Source: a bacterium (lineage in GTDB: Bacteria; Myxococcota_A; UBA9160; UBA4427). Taken from it: DNA of 64,000 nt. A program made the translations under genes and the position numbers. Positions 36,179-44,318 of the stretch are shown here, piece by piece. How positions within the stretch are numbered: position 1 is the stretch's first letter; each line of letters opens with the position of its first letter. The notes under the pieces were generated by a model. That model saw only the letters and a list, made by a program, of their open reading frames with translations, did not search any database and had not been told where the DNA came from. Location: assembly GCA_024742285.1 (NCBI GenBank), contig JANSYR010000004.1, positions 124,001 to 188,000 on the forward strand, written 5' to 3'.

Positions 36179-37162
36179 TCAGCGACCGGCGATCGCCTCG
36201 CGCGCTCGTTCGAGCTCGGCGACGAGCTCCTGGCGGAGGAGCTTGCGGCCGATCGACCGCTTGGCCCCACCCCCGATGCCGGTCACCTGGGCCGTGTAGG
36301 TGTGATTCGTATAGAAGATCGCGGACCACGTCTCCGGCGTCGGGAGGACACCCACCACGATCTGAAGGGCGTCGTAGTCATGGCCGGAGTAAAAGCGCCG
36401 CTCGACGACGATCTCGCCCGCCCCCGCCTCCAGATAGAAGATCCGGTGGATCAGGACCGGCGCAGCGAAGTCGCGTCCCTTCGAGACGGCCCAGGACAGC
36501 ACGTGACGAGCCTTGCCAGGACTCTTCGACGGAATCGTTTCGAGCTCGGCGTCGAAGACGGGATCGCGGGTCAGCTCGCGGATCGCCGCGTTCGCGTGCG
36601 CGAGGTCGAGCTTCGGAGAGCGATCGCTGCCCGCATAGGATTCGATTCCCGAGAGTCCTCGCTTCCAGTAGGCGGCGGCCCGCTCCGCGAGGGCACTTCG
36701 ATAGGCGTCGAGCGCCGCCTCCGCCCCTCGTTCGGCGGCCGCCTCGATCCGGCGCGCCTCCGCCTCCGAGAGATGGAACGTATCTGCAGGCCGTCGAACC
36801 AGCTTCGCGAGGCTTTCGTCGGGAAGCTCCAGGTTCGCGAGCGAAGGACGCGCGGGATCGATCGTTCCGCTCGACAGCGTGAAGGTCTGGACCTCGGCCA
36901 TGCGCTTCGCGTCGAGGAACTCGGTGACCGCACCGACGGGCGCGTCGAGCCGAGCGACCAGCGCCAACGCCAGGTCTTTCTCGCTGGATGCCGCCAGCTC
37001 CTCGGCGACGATCTCGCCGGCGATCACGCGTTCGATCGCCGCCGTCGAGAGCCCGATTTCCTGCGCGAGCTGCCCGGCGCTTCGTGGCTCCGCTTGCGAC
37101 GACCCGACCACGGCCGGGGACAGCAGACACGCGATGAAGAGGGATCGGGCGAAGGTCTTCAC
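36179..37162 (-). CDS. Secreted protein of unknown function (327 aa)
   Basis: A signal peptide (residues 1-24, ending SSQA) leads a mostly helical, Ala-rich domain (about 30-150) and a mixed beta C-terminal domain with FYLEAGAGEIVVERRFYSGH and SAIFYTNHTYTAQVTGIGGG. I recognise no family. It is upstream of cti on the same strand with a 27-bp gap, so the two are probably cotranscribed and it may assist in membrane stress response. Confidence 0.7.
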   Translation of the reverse strand: MKTFARSLFIACLLSPAVVGSSQAEPRSAGQLAQEIGLSTAAIERVIAGEIVAEELAASSEKDLALALVARLDAPVGAVTEFLDAKRMAEVQTFTLSSGTIDPARPSLANLELPDESLAKLVRRPADTFHLSEAEARRIEAAAERGAEAALDAYRSALAERAAAYWKRGLSGIESYAGSDRSPKLDLAHANAAIRELTRDPVFDAELETIPSKSPGKARHVLSWAVSKGRDFAAPVLIHRIFYLEAGAGEIVVERRFYSGHDYDALQIVVGVLPTPETWSAIFYTNHTYTAQVTGIGGGAKRSIGRKLLRQELVAELERAREAIAGR

Positions 37163-37171
37163 GCAGCCAAT

Positions 37172-37474
37172 CTAGCAGCCGTGTCCGTCCGTCGATCGCC
37201 TGAACGCGAAGAGCAGCCCGACGGACAGGGCGATCGGCGTCGCTCCCGTGGGCTCCGGAATCGACAGCGTCCCGATCGCGATATTGCGTCCGCGCGTCGG
37301 CGTGCACGGCACCGTGGGTGGCCCCGTCGCGCCCGCGCCCGAGCAGACGGGATCGAGCAGCGCGGACGCGAGCTCGCCGCCGTCGCGAAGCGGGTCGACG
37401 ACGAGCCGGTCGGGCGATTCTGCACCGCAGCTGCGCCCTCGGGAATGCCGGGGTGCATCGGTCGCCGCTTCGCG
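37172..37474 (-). pseudogene. Truncated PEP-CTERM protein fragment behind rlmE
   Basis: Directly after the rlmE stop codon the same frame stays open for 100 codons. It encodes PDRLVVDPLRDGGELASALL, a Cys-containing linker, and then IPEP followed by a hydrophobic stretch and FRR, a PEP-CTERM sorting tail. There is no usable start codon near its beginning and no signal peptide. It looks like the last third of a surface-protein gene that was cut when it came to lie behind rlmE. A stop-readthrough fusion to RlmE is formally possible but unlikely. Confidence 0.6.
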
Positions 37475-38077
37475 TCAGCCCCGGAAGCCGCGCGCCACGA
37501 GGTACTTCTCCGTACTCCCCTTGCGCGTCGACTGGAGCTTCACGGTCTTCGCCTTCGCGAACGAGTCCTGGACGCGCTTCACGATCGTCTGGGCCTCGGG
37601 CCCTTCGAGCACCTTGACGACGAAGGACCCGCCCGGGGCGAGGACCTTCGGAAGCAGCGACTCGATCGCCTCGAGCAGGCGCTCCTCGTTCGCCCGATCC
37701 GTCTCGCGCACGCCCGTGAGCTTCGGCGCCGCGTCCGAGAGCACGACGTCGGCGGGCTCGCCGCCGATCGCTTCGAGCAGGCGCGCCGGCGTGTCCTCGG
37801 CTTCGAGGTCGCCGACGAGCGCCTTGGCGTTCGGCTGCGGGAGCGGAGGGTCGACCTCCGCGAGGTCGATGCCCACGACGACGCCGTTCCCGCCGACGAG
37901 CCGGACCGCGACCTCCATCCATCCGCCCGGCCAGCAGCCGAGATCCAGCACGCGATGGCCCTTCTCGAGGATCCGGAACTGCTTCTGGATCTCCTCGAGC
38001 TTGTAGGCGGCGCGCGAGCGCAGTCCCTCCTTCTTGGCCTTCTGGTGGAGGTGGTCTTTGCGTTGGTAGCGGGCCAT
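37475..38077 (-). CDS. rlmE: 23S rRNA (uridine-2'-O-) methyltransferase RlmE
   Basis: A 200-residue FtsJ/RrmJ enzyme that methylates U2552 of 23S rRNA in the large subunit's A-loop. The N-terminus is YQRKDHLHQKAKKEGLRSRA, the SAM loop is LDLGCWPGGW, and the catalytic set Lys26, Asp115, Lys155, Glu190 is intact (AAYKLEE, LSDAAP, VVKVLEG, GSTEKYL). The length equals that of the family. It lies 21 bp downstream of the PRISE-type reductase gene. Confidence 0.95.
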   Translation of the reverse strand: MARYQRKDHLHQKAKKEGLRSRAAYKLEEIQKQFRILEKGHRVLDLGCWPGGWMEVAVRLVGGNGVVVGIDLAEVDPPLPQPNAKALVGDLEAEDTPARLLEAIGGEPADVVLSDAAPKLTGVRETDRANEERLLEAIESLLPKVLAPGGSFVVKVLEGPEAQTIVKRVQDSFAKAKTVKLQSTRKGSTEKYLVARGFRG

Positions 38078-38098
38078 GGGCGGCGGGAGGCTATCGGA

Positions 38099-39181
38099 TC
38101 AAGCCCGCGGAATCAGCTTCTTCCGCTGCATCCACTCGATCCACCCGACGAGCATGTCTTCGGAGTCGAGACACTCGTCGAAGCCGGCCTGACGCAGCTT
38201 GATGGTCGAGAGCATGTTGGGTGGCGCCGGGTGTTCGCGACCGAAGCCGAAGTGGAGGTCGGCATAGACGAACGAGTCGCCGACGAACTCCATGAGTCCC
38301 GGCGCGCGCAGCCCGTGCTTCGCGACGATCGCGTCCCACACGTCCGCCTTCGCGGGCATCGTCTCCGCGAGCTTCTCCGGCGACGGCTCGCCGACCTCCA
38401 TGCCGAAGGCCTCCGCGAGTCGCGCCCACACGTTCTCCCAGACGAACACGTCGCCGTTCGAGACGTTGAACACTTCGTTTCGCGCCGCTTCGTTCGAAGC
38501 GCCCCACTCGAGCGCCCGCGCGAGGAGCCGCGCATCCATCGCATCGACGGGTCCAGTCCGTCCCCCCGGCCAGCACAGCCCGCGCCCTTCGTGCTTCGCG
38601 ATCGCGGCGAAGGTCGCGAGCGGTGCAATCGGATTCATGGGGGCACCGAACGCGTGGCCGTAGATGACCGGCGGGCGCCAGACCGTCCATGCATACCCCG
38701 CAGCGGCCGCCCGCTCCCGCAACAGGTCCTCCTGCAGCCAGTAGAAATTGGCGTGCTCGTGTCGCGGCTCGCGCTCGCGACCGGGCACGCGCATGCCTCC
38801 CACGTGCGCGCCATACGCCTTCGTGCCCTGCAGGAGCGAAACGTGCTCGAGGCCCCCGCCGGCTTCGACCCCGGCGAGCAGGTTCTCGAGCATTCGTCGG
38901 TTGATCTCCATCTGGTCCGGATCGAACCAACCTCCGACCAATCCCTCCTTCTCCTGGAGCGCCGCGAAGACGACGTGGGTGATCGGCGGAAGCGCGGCCA
39001 GGCCTTCGCGACAGGCCGCTTCGTCCAGAAGATCGAGCGGGACGTGGCGGCCGACCGAGAGATCCGGTGCGCGGCGCGATACGCCGTACGCCTCCCATCC
39101 CGCCGTCGCGAAGTGTTCAAACGCGGCGCGCCCGACGATTCCGCTGGCCCCGACGACGAGGACGCGTCGCGGCCGGCTCAA
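38099..39181 (-). CDS. PRISE-type SDR (progesterone 5-beta-reductase/iridoid synthase-like)
   Basis: A 360-residue extended SDR. The cofactor loop is VVGASGIVGRAAFEHF with GVSRRAPDL. The PRISE catalytic Lys is in LLQGTKAYGAHVGG and the Tyr in NFYWLQEDLL. These enzymes reduce activated C=C bonds of enones using NADPH, in the cytosol. The start is a TTG at 39181 overlapping the upstream stop (TTGA), so translation is coupled to the phosphoesterase gene. The bacterial substrate is unknown. Confidence 0.85.
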   Translation of the reverse strand: MSRPRRVLVVGASGIVGRAAFEHFATAGWEAYGVSRRAPDLSVGRHVPLDLLDEAACREGLAALPPITHVVFAALQEKEGLVGGWFDPDQMEINRRMLENLLAGVEAGGGLEHVSLLQGTKAYGAHVGGMRVPGREREPRHEHANFYWLQEDLLRERAAAAGYAWTVWRPPVIYGHAFGAPMNPIAPLATFAAIAKHEGRGLCWPGGRTGPVDAMDARLLARALEWGASNEAARNEVFNVSNGDVFVWENVWARLAEAFGMEVGEPSPEKLAETMPAKADVWDAIVAKHGLRAPGLMEFVGDSFVYADLHFGFGREHPAPPNMLSTIKLRQAGFDECLDSEDMLVGWIEWMQRKKLIPRA

Positions 39182-40494
39182 GGCGCCGGCGCCCCGAAGC
39201 GCTCGCGAAAATCGGTGAGCACGATCTCGTACTCCTCCGCCGCCATGAAGTCCTCGTCGCTCATGCCCTTCTGCTCGTGATCGCGGTACCACGCCACGTA
39301 GTCGGGCATCTCGCTCGCGTGCTTCCCGTAATGGGTCGAATACGTCCGCATCGCGATCGTCGGCGGATCGACCGTCGTGTCGAACTCGAGGAGTCGCAGC
39401 CAGCCGTCCCCGAGACCGACCGGCCCACCCCGCTGCGGATCCCGCGGCTGACCCGCGTCGAGGCCGACCTGCCCCCGATCCTGGTAGTCGGCCAGGACCG
39501 TGTGCACGTCGAATCCCGCGACGTTGGCCTCGCGGAGATACGCCTGCCCGTGGTAGTGGCCGCAGAGCACGAGGAAGATCTGCGACTCGAGCGCGATCAG
39601 CTTCTCGAACATCTGCTGCGGCGTGTTGTGGTTCTCCGCGTCCACGAGCGTGAAGTCGAGGAAGCCGCCGGAGATCCGGGTGGCTTTCGGACTCAGGTAG
39701 TCGTGGGTCGATACGATGGTCGGAATACCCGGGTAGTCGGCGATCACGCGCCGCGCCCAGGCCAGCACGTCGTCGCCGGCCTGCATCTCGAGCGCCAGGT
39801 GGAGGAAGCGATAGCCGCCGGCCTCGAAGATCTGCGCGCTGCTCGTCCCGCCTTCGAATGCAGCGACGTACCAGGGCGCATCTCTGAAGAAGGGAGAGGT
39901 CGCTCCGAAGGCGCCGACGAAGCCGCCGAGACCACCCACGTGCAGGAGCCCCAGGTCCTCGACCGTGAACGTGATCTCCTCCGGCGGCTTCGACAGGTTC
40001 GGCGGGTGGGTGTTCACGTTGTACATCGCGTCGTAGTCGTGGTTGCCCGGCGGCACGCCGAAGGGCAGTCCGGCGTCGGCGACCTGCTGGTAGCCCGCGA
40101 TCGCCGTCGGGATCTCGACCTTCGCGACCTTCTCGCTCGGCGTGAAGTGGGCGTCGAAGTAGGGGTTCGGGACCCGCGAGTAGCCCATCGCGGCGTGCTC
40201 TTCGTCGATCGACTCGGTCGGGTGCTGCCAGGTGTCGCCGACGCTGGCAACGAAGACGATGTCGCCGCCCCGCGTGCGCGCGTTGTCCGCGACCCAGGAC
40301 ATCTGTTCCAGAAAGAGCGTCGAGGCGTCGATCGCGAAGCCCTCGGCCGTCTGGTGGGTGTAGTCGGTGTAGTTCTGGGTGTCGGGGATCATCGCGATCG
40401 TGAACCGATCGCCGCCGCTCCCCGCGCCCAGTCCTGCACAGCCGAGGGCGACGAGCACCCCGACGAGTCCGATCCATGCTCCGTAGCGCCGCAT
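39178..40494 (-). CDS. Calcineurin-like metallophosphoesterase, lipoprotein
   Basis: A 438-residue secreted phosphoesterase. The signal peptide ends in VALGC. The dimetal motifs in order are IPDTQNY, GDTWQ, GNHDYD, STHDYL and GHYHGQ, complete for activity. It would act in the periplasm or on the cell surface on a phosphodiester or phosphomonoester. Its stop overlaps the start of the PRISE gene. It is divergent from the haloalkane dehalogenase gene at 40624. Confidence 0.85.
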   Translation of the reverse strand: MRRYGAWIGLVGVLVALGCAGLGAGSGGDRFTIAMIPDTQNYTDYTHQTAEGFAIDASTLFLEQMSWVADNARTRGGDIVFVASVGDTWQHPTESIDEEHAAMGYSRVPNPYFDAHFTPSEKVAKVEIPTAIAGYQQVADAGLPFGVPPGNHDYDAMYNVNTHPPNLSKPPEEITFTVEDLGLLHVGGLGGFVGAFGATSPFFRDAPWYVAAFEGGTSSAQIFEAGGYRFLHLALEMQAGDDVLAWARRVIADYPGIPTIVSTHDYLSPKATRISGGFLDFTLVDAENHNTPQQMFEKLIALESQIFLVLCGHYHGQAYLREANVAGFDVHTVLADYQDRGQVGLDAGQPRDPQRGGPVGLGDGWLRLLEFDTTVDPPTIAMRTYSTHYGKHASEMPDYVAWYRDHEQKGMSDEDFMAAEEYEIVLTDFRERFGAPAP

Positions 40495-40577
40495 CCGTTT
40501 CCCTCCTCGCCGCGAGACCCGCCGCGGCCCGCGAAACGATCGCAGACCCCGGGTTTCGTGGCAGCGGTCCCAGAATC

Positions 40578-40594
40578 TGGCACGATTGGTGCCA
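40578..40594 (+). promoter_or_regulatory. Sigma-54-like promoter and inverted repeat before the dehalogenase
   Basis: TGGCACG begins at 40578, and the GG (40579-40580) and GC (40591-40592) dinucleotides are 10 bases apart, the -24/-12 spacing of sigma-54 promoters. The -24 part is consensus; the -12 part reads GTGCC rather than TTGC. The same bases form an inverted repeat (TGGCAC, 5-base gap, GTGCCA), so an operator is the alternative. A start near 40604 would give a 20-base leader with GGAGG at 40612. No sigma-54 activator gene is nearby. Confidence 0.4.
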
Positions 40595-40623
40595 ATACCT
40601 GCGCCCCCGACGGAGGACCCCCG

Positions 40624-41529
40624 ATGGCCATCGAAGCCCTGCGCACGCCGGACGAGCGCTTCGCGTTCCTGCCCGCCTTTCCGTACGCGCCGAACTACGT
40701 CGAAGACCTGCCGGGCTACGAAGGCCTGCGCATGGCCTGGTACGACGAGGGCCCTGCGGACGCCGAGACGACCTTCCTCTGTCTGCACGGCGAGCCGAGC
40801 TGGTCCTACCTCTACCGCCACATGCTGAAGGAGTTCGTCGACGCCGGACACCGGGTCGTCGCCCCGGACCTCTTCGGCTTCGGCCGCTCCGACAAGCCGG
40901 TGAACGACGCCGACTACTCGATCGACTTCCACCGCGGGAGCCTGCTCGCCCTGATCGAGCGTCTCGACCTCACCAACGTCACCCTCGTCTGCCAGGACTG
41001 GGGCGGGCTGCTCGGCCTGACCCTCCCGATGGATTGCGGCGATCGGTTCACGCGCCTGCTCGTCATGAACACCGCGATGCCGATCGGCGAGTTCGTCTCC
41101 CAGGGATTCCTGAACTGGCGGACCCTCGCGGCGACGGTGCCGGACATCCCTGTCGCCGGACTGATCGCGAGCGACGTGAAGGGCGACTTCTCGCCCCTCG
41201 ACGCCATCGCCTACGACGCGCCCTACCCCGACGACACCTACAAGGCCGGCGTTCGCCGCTTCCCTGAGCTCGTGCCCGTCGAACCGGGCATGGCCGGCAT
41301 CGAACTGTACGTGCGCGCCCGCGCCTTCTGGTCGACCGAGTGGACCGGCGAGAGCTTCATGGCGATCGGCCTGCGCGACGGCGTCCTCGGCAAGGACGTG
41401 ATGGAGGAGCTGCGCAGCATGATCAAGGGCTGCCCGGAGGCCCTCGACGTGCCCGAGGCCGGCCACTTCATCCAGGAGTACGGCGGCCCGATCGCGAAGG
41501 CCGCCCTCGCCCACTTCGGACTGGACTGA
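40624..41529 (+). CDS. Haloalkane dehalogenase, subfamily I-like (DhlA type)
   Basis: A 301-residue alpha/beta hydrolase that would cleave carbon-halogen bonds through an aspartyl ester. Key residues line up with DhlA: oxyanion segment HGEP (55-58), nucleophile Asp125 and halide-binding Trp126 in VCQDWGG, acid Asp252 in MAIGLRDGVLGKDVM, and His281 in EAGHFIQEYG. A second Trp at about 165 in the cap could be the other halide ligand. GGAGG sits seven bases before the ATG. It heads a run of four genes on the same strand, beginning behind a sigma-54-like motif. Confidence 0.85.
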   Translation: MAIEALRTPDERFAFLPAFPYAPNYVEDLPGYEGLRMAWYDEGPADAETTFLCLHGEPSWSYLYRHMLKEFVDAGHRVVAPDLFGFGRSDKPVNDADYSIDFHRGSLLALIERLDLTNVTLVCQDWGGLLGLTLPMDCGDRFTRLLVMNTAMPIGEFVSQGFLNWRTLAATVPDIPVAGLIASDVKGDFSPLDAIAYDAPYPDDTYKAGVRRFPELVPVEPGMAGIELYVRARAFWSTEWTGESFMAIGLRDGVLGKDVMEELRSMIKGCPEALDVPEAGHFIQEYGGPIAKAALAHFGLD

Positions 41530-41535
41530 CGACCC

Positions 41536-42477
41536 TTGGACATCCAGGAAGCCCCCGACGCCGCCGTCCGCGCGCTCCCGGACTATCCGTTCGAGAGCCA
41601 CTACGCGGCGGTTCCGCGCGAGCCCGGCTCCGCCGAGACGCTCCGGGTCCACTACGTCGACGAGGGGCCGCGGGACGGGCGCCCGGTCGTCTTCCTCCAC
41701 GGCAACCCGGGCTGGACCTACATCTGGCGCGAACCCGTGAAGGCCGCCGCGGCCGCGGGCTTCCGCGCGATCGCCGTCGACCACGTCGGCATGGGCCTGT
41801 CGGACCGCCCGACCGAACTCGACGACTACACCGTCACGCGTCACGTCGAGTGGCTGCGCGCCGCCCTCTTCGACGTGCTCGACCTGCGCGACTTCGTCTT
41901 CGTCCTCCAGGATTGGGGCGGAATCCTCGGCTGCCGTCTGCTCGCCCTCGCGCCCGATCGCGTCGCCGGCGTCTGCTGCACGAATACCGGCTTCCCGGAG
42001 CGCGACCCCTCCATTCCGCTCCCCGACGACATCGAAGCCTCCGGCCCCTTCGTCGCCTTCCAGGCGATGGCGGCCGCCGCGCCGGTCTGGGAGCCCTGGA
42101 AGCTGCTCCCGATGGTCACGGTCACGCCGCTCTCGGAGGACGTCGTCGCCGGCTATCGCGCGCCCTACGCCGAGTCGCCCGCGCGCGGCAGCCAGGCCTA
42201 TCCGGCGCTGCTGCCCACGCGACCGGACAATCCGATGCTCCCGGACAATTTCGAGGCGTGGAAGGTCGTCGAGACCTTCGACCGACCCTTCGTCACGATC
42301 TTCAGCGACCAGGACCAGATCGCACCCGACGGCTGGAAGCCGCTCGTCGCGCGGATCCCCGGCGCGAAGGACCAGCCCCACCAGATCCTCGAAGGCGGTG
42401 GCCACTTCCTCCAGGAAGACATCCCCGAGGCGTATACGAAGGCCGTCGTCGATTGGCTGACGACGACCTTCGCCTAG
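41536..42477 (+). CDS. Second haloalkane-dehalogenase-like alpha/beta hydrolase
   Basis: A 313-residue hydrolase starting at a TTG 6 bp after the first dehalogenase gene. It has HGNPGWTYIW (oxyanion, with Asn57), nucleophile Asp126 plus Trp127 in LQDWGG, an acid at Asp258 or Asp260, and His290 in GGGHFLQED. The Asn-Trp pair is the halide site of the LinB/DhaA group, whereas its neighbour uses the Trp-Trp plan of DhlA. The two are therefore not recent duplicates and may have different substrates. A different esterase or epoxide-hydrolase activity remains possible. Confidence 0.78.
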   Translation: MDIQEAPDAAVRALPDYPFESHYAAVPREPGSAETLRVHYVDEGPRDGRPVVFLHGNPGWTYIWREPVKAAAAAGFRAIAVDHVGMGLSDRPTELDDYTVTRHVEWLRAALFDVLDLRDFVFVLQDWGGILGCRLLALAPDRVAGVCCTNTGFPERDPSIPLPDDIEASGPFVAFQAMAAAAPVWEPWKLLPMVTVTPLSEDVVAGYRAPYAESPARGSQAYPALLPTRPDNPMLPDNFEAWKVVETFDRPFVTIFSDQDQIAPDGWKPLVARIPGAKDQPHQILEGGGHFLQEDIPEAYTKAVVDWLTTTFA

Positions 42478-42512
42478 CATTCTCCTCTCGACCCGAACGG
42501 ACACGACGACCC

Positions 42513-43157
42513 ATGATCTACGTCAAGCAGAGCTACAACATCGACCCCGCTGCCCCCTCGACTCGCGATCGCGTGGTCGACGTCGTCGAGAAGTACGTCG
42601 TCCCCGCGAACGAGCGGTACGGCGCGCGGCTCGTCGGCGCCTTCTTCGCCCACGAAGAGTGGTACAGCCAGGTGATCCACCTGACGGAGTTCGACGACTT
42701 CGCCGCCTACCAGGCCTACCGAACGTCCGCCGCGACCGACGGAGACGCCAACGAGGGCGTGGCGCAGATGACGAATCTGGCCCCCGAACAACGGGTCGAG
42801 ATCCTCGAGCCCCTCGGTCCGGTCGCCCCCGACGAGCTCCGGCAGGCGATCGCGGATTCGCTCGAGAAGCCGGTCGGCGTCTACACCTTCGCGATCCTCG
42901 ACGTCACGCCGTCGAAGATCGAGCCCTTCACCGCGATGCTCAGCGCCGCCGCGAGCAATCTCCCGATCATCGCCGCCCTGCGCGACGTCTCCGGCAACCC
43001 CTACCGCGTGACCGATCTCTGGGCGACGGATACCGGCAAGCCCGGATACGCGCCCAACGACGATCAGCAGGAGTCCTTCTTCGGACCCCTCCGACAGGTG
43101 GCGCCGCGTGAGAAGATGATGCGGCTCCACGTCATGCCCTACTCGCCGCTTCGTTAG
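42513..43157 (+). CDS. Dimeric alpha/beta-barrel-like protein of unknown function
   Basis: A 214-residue soluble protein that appears to be two ferredoxin-like halves, with VGAFFAHEEWYSQVIHLTEF in the first and GVYTFAILDVTPSKIEPFTA in the second. It resembles NIPSNAP or antibiotic-monooxygenase-like barrels, which bind small hydrophobic molecules. It follows the second hydrolase by 35 bp and is followed 52 bp later by a related-looking membrane-anchored protein, so it is probably part of the same pathway. Confidence 0.6.
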   Translation: MIYVKQSYNIDPAAPSTRDRVVDVVEKYVVPANERYGARLVGAFFAHEEWYSQVIHLTEFDDFAAYQAYRTSAATDGDANEGVAQMTNLAPEQRVEILEPLGPVAPDELRQAIADSLEKPVGVYTFAILDVTPSKIEPFTAMLSAAASNLPIIAALRDVSGNPYRVTDLWATDTGKPGYAPNDDQQESFFGPLRQVAPREKMMRLHVMPYSPLR

Positions 43158-43209
43158 GTCGAGCCATGCCGAGCGCTCGACCCGACGACGCAACAGGAGA
43201 CCCGCGGAC

Positions 43210-43833
43210 ATGAACGGCTTCGTGATCTGGGGCGGCGCGCTCCTCCTCTATCTCGGCTTCCGGGCCTGGTACGAAGGGCTGCGAAGGCGCCCGCTCACTG
43301 CGGCGGAGATCGATTCGCTCATGAAGCAGGCGGAGCGCTCGAGCATCAGCGAGGCAAGCTCGCTCGAGGAGATGCGCGACTTCCTCGAAGCGGACGACGG
43401 GAAGGAGTTCGTGATGCTCAACCTGGTGAAGCTCCACCCGGAGCCGGTCCCCCACCCCGACACCGGCGTCCCGACGAAGGCGCGCGCGATTCTCCAGGAA
43501 TACATGGCTGACTTCCTGCCGACGCTCCTCAGGACCGGCGGACTCCCGCTCATGCAGGCGCGCAAGGTCGGACCCTACGTGGATTCCTGGAACGTCGAGC
43601 CCGACCCCGACTGGACGATCGTCGGCTACATGCGTTACCGGAGCCGGCGCGACCTGATGAAGCTGGCCGTGGACCCGCGCTTCCAGGGCGGTCACGGCTA
43701 CAAGTTCGCCGCGATCCCGAAGACGCTCTCGTTCCCGACCCAGCCGAGCCCGATCGGATTCATGGGTCCGCGAGTCTGGGTCGCGCTCGTGCTCGCGCTG
43801 ATCGCCGCGCTGCTCCACCTCGCGATCTCGTAG
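43210..43833 (+). CDS. Membrane-anchored barrel-like protein of unknown function
   Basis: A 207-residue protein with a hydrophobic N-terminal segment (residues 3-17) and a C-terminal helix (about 188-206). In between is a soluble domain containing KEFVMLNLVKLHPEPVP and PDPDWTIVGYMRYRSRRDLM, reminiscent of DUF1330-like dimeric barrels. Both membrane ends suggest tethering to the inner membrane. Strand, spacing and neighbours place it at the end of the dehalogenase run, 10 bp from the convergent HxlR gene. Confidence 0.6.
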   Translation: MNGFVIWGGALLLYLGFRAWYEGLRRRPLTAAEIDSLMKQAERSSISEASSLEEMRDFLEADDGKEFVMLNLVKLHPEPVPHPDTGVPTKARAILQEYMADFLPTLLRTGGLPLMQARKVGPYVDSWNVEPDPDWTIVGYMRYRSRRDLMKLAVDPRFQGGHGYKFAAIPKTLSFPTQPSPIGFMGPRVWVALVLALIAALLHLAIS

Positions 43834-43843
43834 ACACCGAGCG

Positions 43844-44212
43844 CTAGCGGAGACCCCGGGCCCAGCTTCGCGCCCAGCCGTCGAGGGGCAGCAGGTGCTC
43901 CGAGAGCGCGTGGGCCTGCTCGGTCAGGACGTAGCCCTCGCCTTCGCTCCGATCGACGAGGTTCGCGTCGCGAAGGGCACGCAGCCGCTCGTTCAGCACG
44001 CTCGGCGAGACGTCCTCCATCGCATCCCGCAGCTGCCGGAAGGTCATCGGCCCGGCCCGCAGCTCCCAGAGAAGGCGAAGCGTCCAGCGGCGACCGAGCA
44101 GGTCGAAGAGGACCATGATCGGTCGCCCGGTCCGGCTTCCGCGGACCGCCTTCGTCTTCTTCGCCGCCCTACCGGTGCTCTTCGCCGTCTTCGCCCGGGC
44201 TCTCGCTGCCAT
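43844..44212 (-). CDS. HxlR family transcriptional regulator
   Basis: A 122-residue winged-helix regulator. After a Lys/Arg-rich, cysteine-free N-terminus (about 1-30) the family core begins PIMVLFDLLGRRWTLRLLWE, with the recognition region GPMTFRQLRDAMEDVSPSVL. The usual N-terminal sensor Cys is absent, so a ligand rather than redox input is expected. It is divergent from the carboxymuconolactone-decarboxylase-like gene. Half-sites GTAGCG in the shared promoter region suggest it controls both. Confidence 0.85.
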   Translation of the reverse strand: MAARARAKTAKSTGRAAKKTKAVRGSRTGRPIMVLFDLLGRRWTLRLLWELRAGPMTFRQLRDAMEDVSPSVLNERLRALRDANLVDRSEGEGYVLTEQAHALSEHLLPLDGWARSWARGLR

Positions 44213-44242
44213 CCCGACTCCCCGTCCTTGCGCTTCGAAAAA

Positions 44243-44286
44243 CGTAGCGTATGATCGCCGACGAAAACGCTACTGATTTCGTAGCG
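44243..44286. promoter_or_regulatory. Probable HxlR operator with three GTAGCG half-sites
   Basis: CGCTAC (44268-44273) and GTAGCG (44281-44286) are perfect inverted arms with a 7-base spacer TGATTTC. A third copy in direct orientation, GTAGCG, is at 44244-44249. All lie in the 106-bp gap between the HxlR gene (start 44212) and the divergent enzyme gene (start 44319). This is the arrangement expected of an autoregulating local repressor. Confidence 0.5.
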
Positions 44287-44318
44287 CGCCCGATCGACAT
44301 CCCACGGAGACCGCGACC

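Noticed and set aside
39067-42504. Long frames extending the dehalogenase upstream or the phosphoesterase upstream
   Set aside because: Only the parts beginning at 40624 and 40494 are family-like; the extensions read through each other's genes.
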